From NCBI GenBank assembly GCA_050246635.1, contig JBFWVR010000018.1, forward strand, positions 62,001 to 126,000: 64,000 bases of DNA, written 5' to 3'. Numbering within the stretch: position 1 is the first letter of the stretch; each line of letters opens with the position of its first letter. Positions 63,981 through 64,000 of the stretch are shown in pieces. A model generated the notes under the pieces. The model was not told the DNA's origin. It made no database searches and saw only the letters and a program-made list of their open reading frames with translations. Position numbers and translations under genes: made by a program. Source of the stretch: JBFWVR01 sp050246635. GTDB taxonomy: Bacteria > Acidobacteriota > Vicinamibacteria > Vicinamibacterales > UBA2999.

Positions 63981-64000
63981 CGGACGGGGCCCTCCTTCCG

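Overview
The window is a very GC-rich, densely coding stretch of a bacterial chromosome with 55 protein genes, one of them cut by the left edge. I see no rRNA or tRNA gene, no phage, no insertion sequence and no CRISPR array. The best guess for the source is an Acidobacteriota bacterium, probably near the Vicinamibacteria. The evidence is a secreted VWA protein of the acidobacterial 'VWFA-related' type, a carboxypeptidase-regulatory-domain outer-membrane receptor, many secreted DsrE, BON and TonB-like envelope proteins, and the general gene style. This placement is an inference from family content, not from a marker RNA.

Layout. Positions 1-3200: serine biosynthesis (end of serA, then serC) facing pcnB. 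Positions 3200-9700: a secreted repeat-type protein, polA, an anchored lipoprotein, an acetyltransferase, and secreted DsrE and BON proteins. Positions 9980-13220: a leftward envelope group (TonB-like protein with an N-terminal helix-turn-helix, an FxLYD-like membrane protein, a VWA protein). Positions 13376-19620: an SDR oxidoreductase, a methyltransferase, inositol-3-phosphate synthase, a small membrane protein, acetyl-CoA synthetase and an outer-membrane barrel. Positions 19700-23810: a degenerate GGDEF protein with a DNA-binding tail, divergent from a PilB/GspE-type ATPase with C-terminal zinc ribbons that overlaps a J-domain gene. Positions 23900-28300: a LolD/MacB-like ATPase without a permease, and an operon of a methylmalonyl-CoA mutase-type subunit with two Opp/Dpp ATPases. 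Positions 28500-32350: enolase and phosphoglycerate mutase, and ADP-glucose pyrophosphorylase. Positions 32500-40540: two secreted or outer-membrane proteins, then a PDZ-containing sensor kinase with an NtrC-type sigma-54 regulator, then a small membrane protein. Positions 40549-49500: a leftward surface-glycan type operon (STAS protein, UbiA-family prenyltransferase, DUF362 protein, coiled-coil protein, four GT4 glycosyltransferases). Positions 49750-63980: rpsU, then purine biosynthesis (purD; later purB, purS, purQ, purL, purF) interleaved with the RNA-modifying genes mtaB and rlmN, an M16 peptidase and a HEAT-repeat protein.

The most unusual material is between the genes and inside a few proteins. 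At least four kinds of intergenic palindrome occur. Two are long and AT-rich, stand out sharply from the GC-rich background, and sit mostly between converging genes; one of these supplies the stop codon of a neighbouring gene. Several genes have a TATACT-like box only 6-12 bases before the start codon, which suggests leaderless mRNAs. DNA polymerase I carries Tyr where most family members have Phe at the nucleotide-selection site and has lost its proofreading residues. The four glycosyltransferase genes look like two paralogous pairs nested A-B-B-A.

Start codons were chosen by homology, ribosome-binding site and overlap; doubtful ones are flagged in each entry.
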